Positions 35,233-43,295 of a DNA stretch of 64,000 nt are shown piece by piece. The position numbers and the translations under genes were made by a program. The stretch lies in assembly GCF_037482845.1 (NCBI RefSeq), contig NZ_JBBHJW010000002.1, positions 372,001 to 436,000 of the forward strand. The letters run 5' to 3'. The first letter of the stretch is position 1, and every line of letters begins with the position of its first letter. The notes below the pieces were generated by a model that saw only the letters and a list, made by a program, of their open reading frames with translations, did no database searches and was not told the origin of the DNA. The stretch is from Paucibacter_B soli (GTDB lineage: Bacteria; Pseudomonadota; Gammaproteobacteria; Burkholderiales; Burkholderiaceae_C).

Positions 35233-35673
35233 ATGAGCGTCGCGAATCTGCAGGTGCTGGGGCTGGACCATGTGGTGCTGAGGGTGCGCGACCTGGCGGC
35301 CTCGCTGGCCTTTTATGTGGACCTGCTCGGCTGCCAGCTGGAGCGCCGGCAGGACGAGATCGGCCTCGTGCAGCTGCGCGCCGGCGCGGCGCTGATCGAC
35401 CTGCTGCCGCTGGACGGCAAGCTGGGCCGTGCGGGCGGCGGCGCGGCCGGCGAGGAGGGGCGCAATATGGATCACTTCGCCTTGCGCGTGGGGCCTTTCG
35501 ACGAACCCAGCCTGCGCCGCGCTTTGGAGGCGGCCGGCGTCGCGGTGGGCAGCTACGACCAGCGCTATGGTGCGCAAGGCGAAGGCCCTTCGCTCTACAT
35601 CCGCGACCCCGACGGCAATGGTGTCGAACTCAAGGCGACGACCCTGTCGGAGGCGCAACATCATGCAGCTTGA
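35233..35673 (+). CDS. VOC family protein (glyoxalase / ring-cleavage dioxygenase fold)
   Basis: A 146-residue single VOC domain pair with metal-ligand-type residues: His in GLDHVVLRVRD, a Glu/Asp region near LIDLLP, His in MDHFALRV and Glu in DGNGVELK. This matches fosfomycin-resistance / glyoxalase / dioxygenase relatives; no specific activity can be assigned. The ATG at 35233 with GGGAGG five bases upstream is preferred over the adjacent GTG at 35230. The next gene overlaps it by 11 bases. Confidence 0.82.
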   Translation: MSVANLQVLGLDHVVLRVRDLAASLAFYVDLLGCQLERRQDEIGLVQLRAGAALIDLLPLDGKLGRAGGGAAGEEGRNMDHFALRVGPFDEPSLRRALEAAGVAVGSYDQRYGAQGEGPSLYIRDPDGNGVELKATTLSEAQHHAA

Positions 35674-36598
35674 GCAGCACCACGCGCTGCACCTGGTGCT
35701 GGACGAGGCGCTGCGCTATGGGCCCAGCTATACCAGACAGGGCCTGCGCCTGAGCAGCCACCTGCCCATGCGTTTGACGGCGCTGGCGCGGCTGGGGGCC
35801 GACGCGGCGCAACTGCAGGCACAGCTGCGGCAGGGGGCCGCGCGGCTGGAGCCGACCGGCGCGCTGAGGGCGGGTCTGGACCTCGACGCCTTGCTGCCGC
35901 GGCTGCTGCTGCAAGCGCCCGAGGCGATGGCATTCCACGGGGCCATCCGCATGGCCTATGCGCTCGATGCCGGCCATGCCGGCGAGCAGGCGGCGGCGCT
36001 GGACGCCTGGCTGGCGGGGGCGGTGCCGGCACCCGTGGACACGTCGCAGGCCGACGGCAGCCTGAGTCTGCGCGACACGCTGGACCGGGTGCGCGCCGAC
36101 CCGGCGCTGGCGATGCAGCTGCGCATCGGCACCACCATCATGTCGGACCTGCAAGTCGCCCAGCGCCTGCCGGGCTTCTCGGCCTATCTGGCGCTGCCGC
36201 GCCTGAGCCTGGAAGCGCTCGCCGAGGCCTCGCTGGCGGCCTATCTGGCGGGGCGGGATTTCACGGCCCTGCACCTGGTGACCGGCGTGCACGCGCTGCG
36301 CGTGCTGCTGGCGCATGTGCGCAAGCGCGGCCTGACCGTCGACGAGGGTCAGGTCTTGCGTGGCCTGTGGCGGGCCTGGCTGGCGGCCTATGTGGCGATC
36401 GAGCGTCCGGCGCTGCCCTGGGCCCTGGTGCATGCCGGCACGGCCAGCGAGGCCGACTGGCAGGCGCAGCTGCCCGCGCTGCACCGCAGCGGCGACGAAC
36501 ACCGCATCAAGCTGGCCGACACGGCGCGCGAGGAATGGCGCTTGCGCGGCTGGCCGGGCTATGCCCTGTGCCTGCAGGCAGCGGCTGCCGCGGCCTGA
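35663..36598 (+). CDS. Questin oxidase-like protein
   Basis: A 311-residue protein resembling the questin oxidase family (DUF4243). The N-terminal segment RLSSHLPMRLTALARLGADAA and the later FTALHLVTGVHALRVLLAH fit that family. Fungal questin oxidase cleaves an anthraquinone ring by an oxygenative reaction; bacterial homologues are almost uncharacterised. It overlaps the VOC gene by 11 bases with GGAGGCGC upstream, and is followed by an exporter and a regulator, suggesting work on an aromatic or quinone-like compound (inference). Confidence 0.6.
   Translation: MQLEQHHALHLVLDEALRYGPSYTRQGLRLSSHLPMRLTALARLGADAAQLQAQLRQGAARLEPTGALRAGLDLDALLPRLLLQAPEAMAFHGAIRMAYALDAGHAGEQAAALDAWLAGAVPAPVDTSQADGSLSLRDTLDRVRADPALAMQLRIGTTIMSDLQVAQRLPGFSAYLALPRLSLEALAEASLAAYLAGRDFTALHLVTGVHALRVLLAHVRKRGLTVDEGQVLRGLWRAWLAAYVAIERPALPWALVHAGTASEADWQAQLPALHRSGDEHRIKLADTAREEWRLRGWPGYALCLQAAAAAA
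36350..36359 (+). repeat. CAGGTCTTGC word, copy 2
   Basis: Exact copy inside the questin-oxidase-like gene; read as CAG GTC TTG (Gln-Val-Leu). Preceded by GGGT. Confidence 0.5.
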
Positions 36599-36611
36599 TC
36601 GAGAATTCACG

Positions 36612-36638
36612 ATGAACTATTGGAGCGATTTGTCATGA
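36612..36638 (+). CDS. Possible 8-residue leader peptide before the MFS gene
   Basis: ATG to TGA frame encoding MNYWSDLS, whose stop codon overlaps the MFS start as ATGA. GAGA lies upstream at a usable distance. It may couple translation of the exporter to that of the leader, or be chance. Confidence 0.3.
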   Translation: MNYWSDLS

Positions 36639-37912
36639 CGGCTGCTGCCGTGAGCCTGGCGGCCGAACCGCCACCTATCAAACACCCGCAGTTGGTGCTG
36701 TGGGCCGTCTGCCTGCTCGGCCTGATGAGCACCATGGGCGTGGCCATGCCATACCCCATCCTGGCGCCCATCTTCGTGAACGGGCCGGCCGATGCCTTCA
36801 CCCGCTTTGCGGGCCTGGACCCCAAGCTGCTGATGGGCCTGGCGCTGGCGGCCAACCCGCTGGGCATTCTGCTGGGCAGCCTCTTCATCGGGCCGCTGTC
36901 GGATCGCTATGGCCGCCGCGCCGTGCTGGCCGTGACCCTGCTGGCCACGCTGGGCGGCTATCTGCTCACCGCCTATGCGCTGCAGCAGCGCTGGTACCTG
37001 CTCTTCGTTGCGGCGCGCTTTGTCACCGGTCTGACCGAGGGCAATGTGGCGGTGGCACGGGCGCTGCTGGCCGATATGCACGGCCAGATCGATCGCACGC
37101 GCGCCTTCGCGCTGCTCAACGCCTTTCTCTATATGGGCTGGTTGCTGGGCCCGCTGGTGGGCGGGCTCACGCTGCATTGGGGCGAACCAGTGCCCTTTGT
37201 GCTGGCCGGCCTGGCCATGCTGCCTTGCCTGATAGTGCTGAGCCTGGGTGTGCCGGCCTCGCCACGCGCCAGCGGCCCCATGCATCTGCTCAAGGCCATG
37301 CGCGAGCAGCAGGCGCTGGGCCTGCTGGCGGGCAACCCGGTGCTGGCCGCGCTGTTCGCGCTGCAGCTCTGCTTCACCCTGGGCGTGAATTCGCTGTACG
37401 AGTTCGCGCCCCTGTGGATGCTGGAACAGCTGGGCCTGGACGGTCGCGGCATTGCCTGGGTGACGGCCGGCCAATGCGCGGTGATGACCGCGGCCAGCAT
37501 GCTGGCCGGGCGCTGGCCGCTGCGCCTCTTGACCCAGGGCCACCACCCGCTGCGTAGCTCGGCCCTGGCGGCGCTGAGCGGCGCCTGCTGCATCGGCGCC
37601 TTGGCCCTGGTGCCCGGTCAGGCCGGGCTGGCGCTCATCATGCTCAGCGGCTTGCCGCTGTCGCTCTACAACGCCTTCCTGCCGGCCTGGATGTCCGAGC
37701 GCTTTGCCGAGCATGGCCAGGGGCGCGTGATGGGCCTGCTCTCGACGGTGTTCTGCGTGGCGAATGTGGCGATTGCGCTGATCGGTGGCGCGCTGGCCCT
37801 GCTCTCGGTGCGCTGGATCATGGCGCTCGGTGGCCTGATGTGCGGCGTGGCCGCGCTGCTGCTGCTGCGTCTGGCTGCGCGTGAAGAAGAAGCGCGGGCG
37901 CTACGGCCATGA
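36635..37912 (+). CDS. MFS transporter
   Basis: A 425-residue 12-span major facilitator permease with the loop 2-3 motif GPLSDRYGRRAVL and a drug-exporter-like layout. The ATG at 36635 follows TGGAG; an in-frame TTG at 36620 is less likely. The regulator gene overlaps its stop by four bases. Substrate unknown; its place in the operon suggests export or import of the compound handled by the VOC and questin-oxidase-like proteins. Confidence 0.85.
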   Translation: MTAAAVSLAAEPPPIKHPQLVLWAVCLLGLMSTMGVAMPYPILAPIFVNGPADAFTRFAGLDPKLLMGLALAANPLGILLGSLFIGPLSDRYGRRAVLAVTLLATLGGYLLTAYALQQRWYLLFVAARFVTGLTEGNVAVARALLADMHGQIDRTRAFALLNAFLYMGWLLGPLVGGLTLHWGEPVPFVLAGLAMLPCLIVLSLGVPASPRASGPMHLLKAMREQQALGLLAGNPVLAALFALQLCFTLGVNSLYEFAPLWMLEQLGLDGRGIAWVTAGQCAVMTAASMLAGRWPLRLLTQGHHPLRSSALAALSGACCIGALALVPGQAGLALIMLSGLPLSLYNAFLPAWMSERFAEHGQGRVMGLLSTVFCVANVAIALIGGALALLSVRWIMALGGLMCGVAALLLLRLAAREEEARALRP

Positions 37913-38571
37913 ACAGCACCAGCGAGAGGCTGCTCTACCAGCTCAAGAGCCGCGGCCCGCAGAGCGCGGCCACCCTGGCCGCCGCCTGCGCGATCACGCC
38001 CATGGGCGCGCACAAGCAGTTGCAGGGCCTGCTGGCGCAGGGCCTGGTGGAGGCCGAGGACGAGGCGGGTGGTGGCGCCGGACGGCCCAAGCGTATCTGG
38101 CGGCTCAGCGCGGCCGGGCATGGCCGCTTTCCGGATCGCCATGGCGAGCTCGCGGTGCAGCTGATACGCCAGACCGCAGAGCTGCTGGGGCCGGCCGTGC
38201 TGGAGCAGCTGATCGCGGCGCGCGAGCGCGAGATGCTGGCCAGCTACCGCCAGCGCCTGGCGGGCGCGCGCAGCCTGCCCGCCAGACTCAGGCGCCTGGC
38301 CGAGCTGCGTGCCGAGGAGGGCTACCTGGCGCGCGTGGAGCGCGATGGCGGCGACTGGCTGCTGATCGAGGACCATTGCCCGATCTGTGCCGCGGCCACC
38401 AGCTGCCAGGGCTTCTGCCGTTCCGAGCTGGCCCTGTTCCGCGCCCTGCTGGGCCCGCAGGCGGCCAGCGTGGAGCGCTGCGAGCACCTGCTGCAGGCCG
38501 GTGCCAGGCGATGCGCCTATCGCATTCGTGCGGCCGCATCCGCGCGTCAGGCCGCTCAGGAAACGATGTAG
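37909..38571 (+). CDS. SufR-like winged-helix regulator with a cysteine cluster
   Basis: A 220-residue regulator. The N-terminal winged helix (about 1-75: LKSRGPQSAATLAAACAIT, then GRPKRIWRLSAAG) is followed by a helical linker and a cysteine-rich C-terminus: C157, C160, C166, C170, C191 and C202 in HCPICAAATSCQGFC and later. This pattern is like SufR and related Fe-S or redox-sensing regulators. It is the last gene of the VOC-questin-oxidase-MFS operon and may control it through the AT-rich element at 35153. Overlaps the convergent thioesterase gene by 16 bases. Confidence 0.72.
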   Translation: MNSTSERLLYQLKSRGPQSAATLAAACAITPMGAHKQLQGLLAQGLVEAEDEAGGGAGRPKRIWRLSAAGHGRFPDRHGELAVQLIRQTAELLGPAVLEQLIAAREREMLASYRQRLAGARSLPARLRRLAELRAEEGYLARVERDGGDWLLIEDHCPICAAATSCQGFCRSELALFRALLGPQAASVERCEHLLQAGARRCAYRIRAAASARQAAQETM

Positions 38572-39029
38572 GCCGCGGCGCCGGTGGCGAGCAGGCGGCC
38601 CTGCGCGTCAAGGAATTCCATGCGCGTACTGGCGACGCGGCTGCCCAGGCGCAACACCTGGGCGCTGGCACGGAACAGCGGCCCGGTGGCGGGGCGCAGA
38701 TAGTCGATGCGCAGGTCTATGGTGCCCAGCTTGCCGAAGCGCTGCAGGCGCTGCAGCGGCGGCTCGTCCAGATGGCGCGCACCAATCGCGGCCATCACCG
38801 CCAGCCCTCCCATCGCGTCCAGCGTCGCGCTGATGACGCCGCCATGCAGGCGCTGATGCGTGAAGTGGCCGATCAGCTCGGGCCGCATGCCGATATGGGC
38901 CAGCACCTGCTCGGCCTCCAGCGCGTCGATCTGCAGGCCCAGCACGCGGTTGAAGGCAATCTGATCTTCGAAGATCTCGCACAGGCGCTGCGTGAACTCG
39001 GGCTCGAAGATGCTGTGGCAATCGGACAT
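38556..39029 (-). CDS. PaaI/YigI-like acyl-CoA thioesterase
   Basis: A 157-residue hotdog-fold protein with HGGVISATLDAMGG, the usual active-site helix of PaaI/YigI-type thioesterases, and a beta-sheet C-terminus (KLGTIDLRIDYLRPA). Likely hydrolyses an acyl-CoA thioester in the cytoplasm; chain type unknown. Confidence 0.82.
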   Translation of the reverse strand: MSDCHSIFEPEFTQRLCEIFEDQIAFNRVLGLQIDALEAEQVLAHIGMRPELIGHFTHQRLHGGVISATLDAMGGLAVMAAIGARHLDEPPLQRLQRFGKLGTIDLRIDYLRPATGPLFRASAQVLRLGSRVASTRMEFLDAQGRLLATGAAAYIVS

Positions 39030-39376
39030 GGCGGGCTGGCTTGGGCTGAGGACTGCTGAGTTGGACGTGCTGGCGAAGCTGCGTCGAGCCTAAGGCATGC
39101 GCGCGCATCTGCCTGCTGGGGGCTGCCCTGACACCAAGGTGACAGCACATGAATTGGCACGCAGCTCGTGACTTCAGACGCTGCCGGCCGGCACGCCCAG
39201 CCGCAAAGTCGGTAGCTACCTGCATTGGTTTGCACGCTTTGTCCACGCGTATGGTGTGCTGCGACATTGGGTGCGGGCAGCCAATTGGGCTGTGAATACA
39301 CTGCACAAGTTCACCCGGCTGCCGCTCATCAACCGGTACTCGCGGCTCAGTTCAGACTTTTGGTATCAAGGGCAAT
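39030..39376. other. Gene-poor gap
   Basis: About 350 bases between the thioesterase start and the next candidate frame. I find no convincing coding frame, RNA gene or terminator. A TACACT -10-like box near 39297 is the only promoter-like hint. Confidence 0.5.
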
Positions 39377-39499
39377 ATGGCGAAATACAACCATGCCAGC
39401 TGGCATTCCGGCGGCGGTTTCGCTGAAGGGCAGCGATACCGGGTAGCAAGCCTGAACGGCGAACTCATGCGTTGGCCTGTTCCTGAGGCATGGCGATGA
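39377..39499 (+). CDS. Candidate 40-residue protein overlapping the GNAT start
   Basis: A frame starting MAKYNHASWHSGGGFAEGQR and ending RWPVPEAWR, with AAGGG before its ATG. Its stop overlaps the first codons of the acetyltransferase, so it could be a translational leader. Gly- and Trp-containing, no signal or membrane segment. No homologue known to me. Confidence 0.35.
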   Translation: MAKYNHASWHSGGGFAEGQRYRVASLNGELMRWPVPEAWR

Positions 39500-40005
39500 T
39501 CGAAATGCGCGACGTCGACCCGCAGGGCGAAGATGCACTTGCCTTGCTGCGCGAGGCCGCGGCGGACGCCCGTGCGCTGTACCCGGAGTTGTTCGTCGGG
39601 GCGCTCACGGCACCGACGAACGGGCCGCTGCCAGAGCGCGGGGTCTACGTCGTGGCCTATCTGGACGAACGGCCACTTGCCTGCGGTGCATTTCGTCCGC
39701 TTGACCAAGGCAGCGCCGAAATCCGTCGCATCTATGTGCATCGTGAGCACCGGCGGGCCGGGCTTGCCAAGGCGCTGCTGGCACACCTGGCCATGCGGGC
39801 GGCCGGCCTCGGCTATCGACGCCTGGTATTGGAGACCGGCTACAAGCAGCTGCCGGCCATGCGCTTGTACGAGTCCTGCGGATATTCGCGCATTGCTGCC
39901 TTTGGCGAGTATGCAAACGATCCGACCAGTGTCTGTTACGAGCGCCTGCTCCAATCGGACGAGCAGGACGCTGGGCGTGCAGGCGATCTGAACGAGAACG
40001 GGTAG
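39490..40005 (+). CDS. GNAT family N-acetyltransferase
   Basis: A 171-residue acetyltransferase with the CoA loop REHRRAGLAKALL (Q/RxxGxA type) and the C-terminal strand LVLETGYKQLPAMRLYESCGY of the small GNAT proteins. Substrate unknown. The start ATG at 39490 has GAGG just before; a second ATG at 39496 is possible. Confidence 0.85.
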   Translation: MAMIEMRDVDPQGEDALALLREAAADARALYPELFVGALTAPTNGPLPERGVYVVAYLDERPLACGAFRPLDQGSAEIRRIYVHREHRRAGLAKALLAHLAMRAAGLGYRRLVLETGYKQLPAMRLYESCGYSRIAAFGEYANDPTSVCYERLLQSDEQDAGRAGDLNENG

Positions 40006-40025
40006 GGCCGACGACTCTAGGCATG

Positions 40026-40052
40026 TGCTTGCGCGGCGGCACCGCGCAAGCA
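40026..40052. terminator. 11-base inverted repeat after the GNAT gene
   Basis: TGCTTGCGCGG and CCGCGCAAGCA form a perfect stem with a 5-base loop, 21 bases after the acetyltransferase stop. No T run follows, so it is a stabilising hairpin or a non-canonical terminator. Confidence 0.45.
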
Positions 40053-40181
40053 AGGCGATGCCTGCTTGCATGGAAGCCCTCGTCCGAATGCATCGATGAC
40101 TACATCCGTAAGAAAGTGTTGGCCCCGGTCGGCGCAGGCCCGCGCCGCAGCGTTGATGTGCTATTGCTGCCGGAGATGGCC

Positions 40182-40577
40182 ATGAGATTGAAGCCCCTGT
40201 TGCCCTACGTTTTGCTAGGTTGCGCCGCCTTGGGCGCAGGCCATGCGCAGGCGCATGAGTATGGGCGCGCGCCCGAGCTTGGCCTGAGCCTGACGCTGGC
40301 CCAGCCAGGCGTCTATGGGCGCATCGAGATCGGAGCGCAGCAGATGCCGCGCGTCTACTACCCGCAGACCGTGGTGGTGCAGCCGGCGCAGCTGGGCTAC
40401 CGGCCGGTCTACATCTATGCGCCGGAGTGGCAGGTACGTCACTGGCCGCGGCACTGCCATCACTACGGCGCCTGCGACCGCCCGGTCTACTTTGTGCGCG
40501 ATGACTGGGTGCGTGAGAACTATCGCCAGGAGCACCGCCACGAGCACCGCCGCGGGCATGGCCATGGCCATGACTGA
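40182..40577 (+). CDS. Periplasmic His-rich protein of unknown function
   Basis: A 131-residue protein with a signal peptide (LLPYVLLGCAALGAGHAQA) and a mature part with VYYPQTVVVQPAQ, RPVYIYAPEWQ and HCHHYGACDRPVYFV, ending in a His/Arg/Gly tail (HRHEHRRGHGHGHD). The tail suggests metal binding. Similar Tyr/Val/Pro-rich exported proteins exist in Burkholderiales without a known role. The ATG at 40182 has GGAG seven bases upstream; ATG at 40176 is also possible. Confidence 0.65.
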   Translation: MRLKPLLPYVLLGCAALGAGHAQAHEYGRAPELGLSLTLAQPGVYGRIEIGAQQMPRVYYPQTVVVQPAQLGYRPVYIYAPEWQVRHWPRHCHHYGACDRPVYFVRDDWVRENYRQEHRHEHRRGHGHGHD

Positions 40578-40589
40578 CTGACTGAACGA

Positions 40590-41819
40590 TCAGCCGGCCC
40601 GCTCCAGCATCGCCTGCAGCAGCACGTTGCAGCCCGCAGTGATGTGTTCGGGCTTGGCGTCCTCGATCTCGTTGTGGCTGATGCCGTCCTTGCAGGGGAT
40701 GAAAATCATGCCTGCCGGCGCCAGGCGCGCCATGTAGACGGCATCGTGCCCGGCGCCCGAGACGGCCGGCATGTGCGAGTAACCCAGGCGTTCGGCCGCG
40801 CGCGCCACCGCCGCGATGCAGTCGGGGTGGAAGGGCTGGGCCGGGTAATGCGAAACCAGCTCGATCTGGATCGGCAGGCCGGTCTCGGCGCTGATGCGCT
40901 GGGCGCAGGCACGGATGTCGGCATCCATCGCGTCCACCAGCGCGTCGCTGGCATTGCGCAGGTCGATGCTGAACTTGACGCGGCCCGGTATCACATTGCG
41001 GCTGTTGGGGTGTACCTGCACCATTCCGACCGTCCCTCGGCCATGCGGCGGATGCCGGCGCGCCACCGCCACCACGTCCTGCATCAGCCGCGTGGCCACC
41101 TGCAGCGCATCCTTGCGCAGCGCCATCGGGGTAGGGCCGGCATGGGCCTCCATGCCGGTGACGGTGCAGTCGTACCACTTGATGCCCAGCACGCCGCTCA
41201 CCACGCCGATGGTGACATCGTGATCCTCCAGCACCGGCCCCTGCTCGATATGGGTCTCGAAATAGCTGCCGATCGGGTGGGCGCCGGGTTCCTCGGGGCC
41301 GATATAGCCGATGCGTTCCAGCTCGTCCTTGACGCTCTTGCCCTCGGTATCGGTGGCGGCATAGGCATGCTCGAGCGTGAAGGCCTTGGCGAACACGCCC
41401 GAGCCCATCATCACCGGCACGAAGCGCGAGCCTTCCTCGTTGGTCCAGAAGGCCACCTCGATCGGCGCCTCGGTCGCTATGCCATGCTCGTTGAGCGTGC
41501 GCACCACCTCCAGCCCGGCCAGCACGCCGTAATTGCCGTCGAACTTGCCGCCGGTGGGTTGCGTATCGATATGGCTGCCGGTCACCACCGGGGGCAGGGT
41601 GTTGTTGCGGCCCGGTCGGCGCATGAAGGCATTGCCGATCTTGTCTATCGTCACCGTCAGGCCCGCCTCGCGCGCCCAGCGCAGCACCAGGTCGCGGCCC
41701 TGGCGATCCAACTCGGTCAGCGCCAGGCGGCACACGCCGCCCTTGTCGGTCTTGCCGATCTGGGCCAGTTCCATCAGCGAGGCCCAGAGGCGCTCGCCGT
41801 TGATGCGCAGCTTGTCCAT
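40590..41819 (-). CDS. Zn-dependent carbamoylase (beta-ureidopropionase-type amidase)
   Basis: A 409-residue M20-type hydrolase of the hydantoinase/carbamoylase family. Metal ligands fall in GSHIDTQP, FDGNYG, NEEGSRF and the C-terminal KDGISHNE; the dimerisation/substrate region has GIKWYDCTVTGMEAHAGPTP. As the last gene of the pyrimidine operon it most likely cleaves N-carbamoyl-beta-alanine to beta-alanine, carbon dioxide and ammonia. Start at 41819 (MDKLRINGERLW). Confidence 0.85.
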   Translation of the reverse strand: MDKLRINGERLWASLMELAQIGKTDKGGVCRLALTELDRQGRDLVLRWAREAGLTVTIDKIGNAFMRRPGRNNTLPPVVTGSHIDTQPTGGKFDGNYGVLAGLEVVRTLNEHGIATEAPIEVAFWTNEEGSRFVPVMMGSGVFAKAFTLEHAYAATDTEGKSVKDELERIGYIGPEEPGAHPIGSYFETHIEQGPVLEDHDVTIGVVSGVLGIKWYDCTVTGMEAHAGPTPMALRKDALQVATRLMQDVVAVARRHPPHGRGTVGMVQVHPNSRNVIPGRVKFSIDLRNASDALVDAMDADIRACAQRISAETGLPIQIELVSHYPAQPFHPDCIAAVARAAERLGYSHMPAVSGAGHDAVYMARLAPAGMIFIPCKDGISHNEIEDAKPEHITAGCNVLLQAMLERAG

Positions 41820-41830
41820 GTCTTTGCTCC

Positions 41831-43282
41831 TCAACGCGGCACCGGCGCCGGGGCCAGGTCTTGCGCCCTGGCCTTGGCAGCCTGGAAGTTCGGTCCGAAG
41901 GCGGGGCGCTTGAGGTAGCGGCCGGCGCCGGGCTCGGCACGCAAGTCGCCCTGGGCGTAGACCACGCGGCCCTGGCTGACGGTATGGCTGGGAATGCCGC
42001 GCACCTGGCGGCCCTCGAAGATATTGAAGTCGCCCTTGGAATACTGCGTCTTGGCCGAGATCGTCTTGGTACCCTGCGGGTCCCACAGCACCAGGTCGGC
42101 GTCGGCGCCCTCGGCGATGCAGCCCTTGCGGGGATAGAGATTGAAGAGCTTGGCGGTGTTGCTTGAGGTGATGGCCACGAACTCACTGGGCGTGAGCCGG
42201 CCGCTGTTGACGCCGGCGTCCCAGATCACCGCCATGCGCTCCTCGATGCCGCCGCAGCCGTTCGGGATCTTGGCGAAGTTTTCGCGCCCGGCGGCCTTTT
42301 GCTCGGCGCAGAAGGTGCAGTGGTCGGTGGCGGTGGTGTGCAGCTGGCCGCTCTGCAGGCCGCGCCACAGAAACTCCTGGTGGATCTTGGGTCGGAAGGG
42401 CGGGCTCATCACATGGGCCGCGGCGCTGGCGAAATCGGGGTGGCGGTAGACGCTGTCGTCGATCAGCAGATGGCCGGCCAGCACCTCGCCATAGACGCGC
42501 TGGCCGCGGGCACGTGCCCGCGCAATCGCCTCGGCGGCCTCGATGCAGCTGACATGCACGATATAGATCGGCACGCCCAGCACTTCGGCAATCGCGATGG
42601 CGCGATTCGCTGCCTCGCCCTCCACCATGGGCGGGCGCGAGAGCGGATGACCCTCGGGGCCGCTGATTCCCATCTTGGCAACGATTTCCTGCTGCAGCAG
42701 ATAGACCAGCTCGCCGTTCTCGGCATGCACGGTGGGCATGGCGCCCAACTCCAGCGCACGCTTGAAGCTGTTCACCAGGGTCTCGTCATCGCACATGATG
42801 GCGTTCTTGTAGGCCATGAAGTGCTTGAAGCTGTTCACGCCTTCCTGCTGCACCAGGGTGGCCATGTCGGCATGCACGCTCTCGCCCCACCAGGTGATGG
42901 CGACGTGAAAGCCGTAGTCGGCGGCCGACTTCTCGGCCCAGCCGCGCCATTGCCGGTAGGCCTCCATCAAGGGCTGCTGCGGATTCGGGATCACGAAGTC
43001 GATGATGGAGGTGGTGCCGCCGGCCAGGCCCGCCGCCGTGCCGCTGAAGAAGTCGTCCATTGTCACCGTGCCCATGAAGGGCAGCTGCATATGGGTGTGC
43101 GGGTCGATGCCGCCGGGCAGCAGGTACTGGCCGCTGGCATCCAGCGTTGCCGCGCCCGCCGGGGCCAGGTCTTGCGCGCGCGCGCCCACGGCGACGATCC
43201 GGCCGTCCACGCACAACACATCGGCAGCAAATTCACGGTCGGCGTTGACGACGGTGCCGCCACGTATCAGCAATGCAGCCAT
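41831..43282 (-). CDS. hydA: Dihydropyrimidinase
   Basis: A 483-residue cyclic amidohydrolase that opens dihydrouracil or dihydrothymine. Metal ligands are in GGIDPHTHMQ (HxH), the carboxylated lysine in SFKHFMAYKNA, and HAENGE and TTATDHCTF. The ATG at 43282 follows AAGGAGT. It lies 13 bases after the NCS1 transporter gene. Contains CAGGTCTTGC at 41855 and 43166. Confidence 0.93.
   Translation of the reverse strand: MAALLIRGGTVVNADREFAADVLCVDGRIVAVGARAQDLAPAGAATLDASGQYLLPGGIDPHTHMQLPFMGTVTMDDFFSGTAAGLAGGTTSIIDFVIPNPQQPLMEAYRQWRGWAEKSAADYGFHVAITWWGESVHADMATLVQQEGVNSFKHFMAYKNAIMCDDETLVNSFKRALELGAMPTVHAENGELVYLLQQEIVAKMGISGPEGHPLSRPPMVEGEAANRAIAIAEVLGVPIYIVHVSCIEAAEAIARARARGQRVYGEVLAGHLLIDDSVYRHPDFASAAAHVMSPPFRPKIHQEFLWRGLQSGQLHTTATDHCTFCAEQKAAGRENFAKIPNGCGGIEERMAVIWDAGVNSGRLTPSEFVAITSSNTAKLFNLYPRKGCIAEGADADLVLWDPQGTKTISAKTQYSKGDFNIFEGRQVRGIPSHTVSQGRVVYAQGDLRAEPGAGRYLKRPAFGPNFQAAKARAQDLAPAPVPR
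41855..41864 (+). repeat. CAGGTCTTGC word, copy 3
   Basis: Exact copy near the 3' end of the dihydropyrimidinase gene, opposite to the gene direction; read there as CAA GAC CTG. Preceded by GGGC. Confidence 0.5.
43166..43175 (+). repeat. CAGGTCTTGC word, copy 4
   Basis: Exact copy in the 5' part of the dihydropyrimidinase gene, 1.3 kb from copy 3; read as CAA GAC CTG. Preceded by GGGC. Both copies encode the same short AQDLAPA peptide. Confidence 0.5.
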
Positions 43283-43295
43283 GAATGACTCCTTG

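Noticed and set aside
40571..40585. Tandem TGAC units at the end of the His-rich protein gene
   Set aside because: Only about three and a half units; gives stops in several frames but is too short to call a repeat element.
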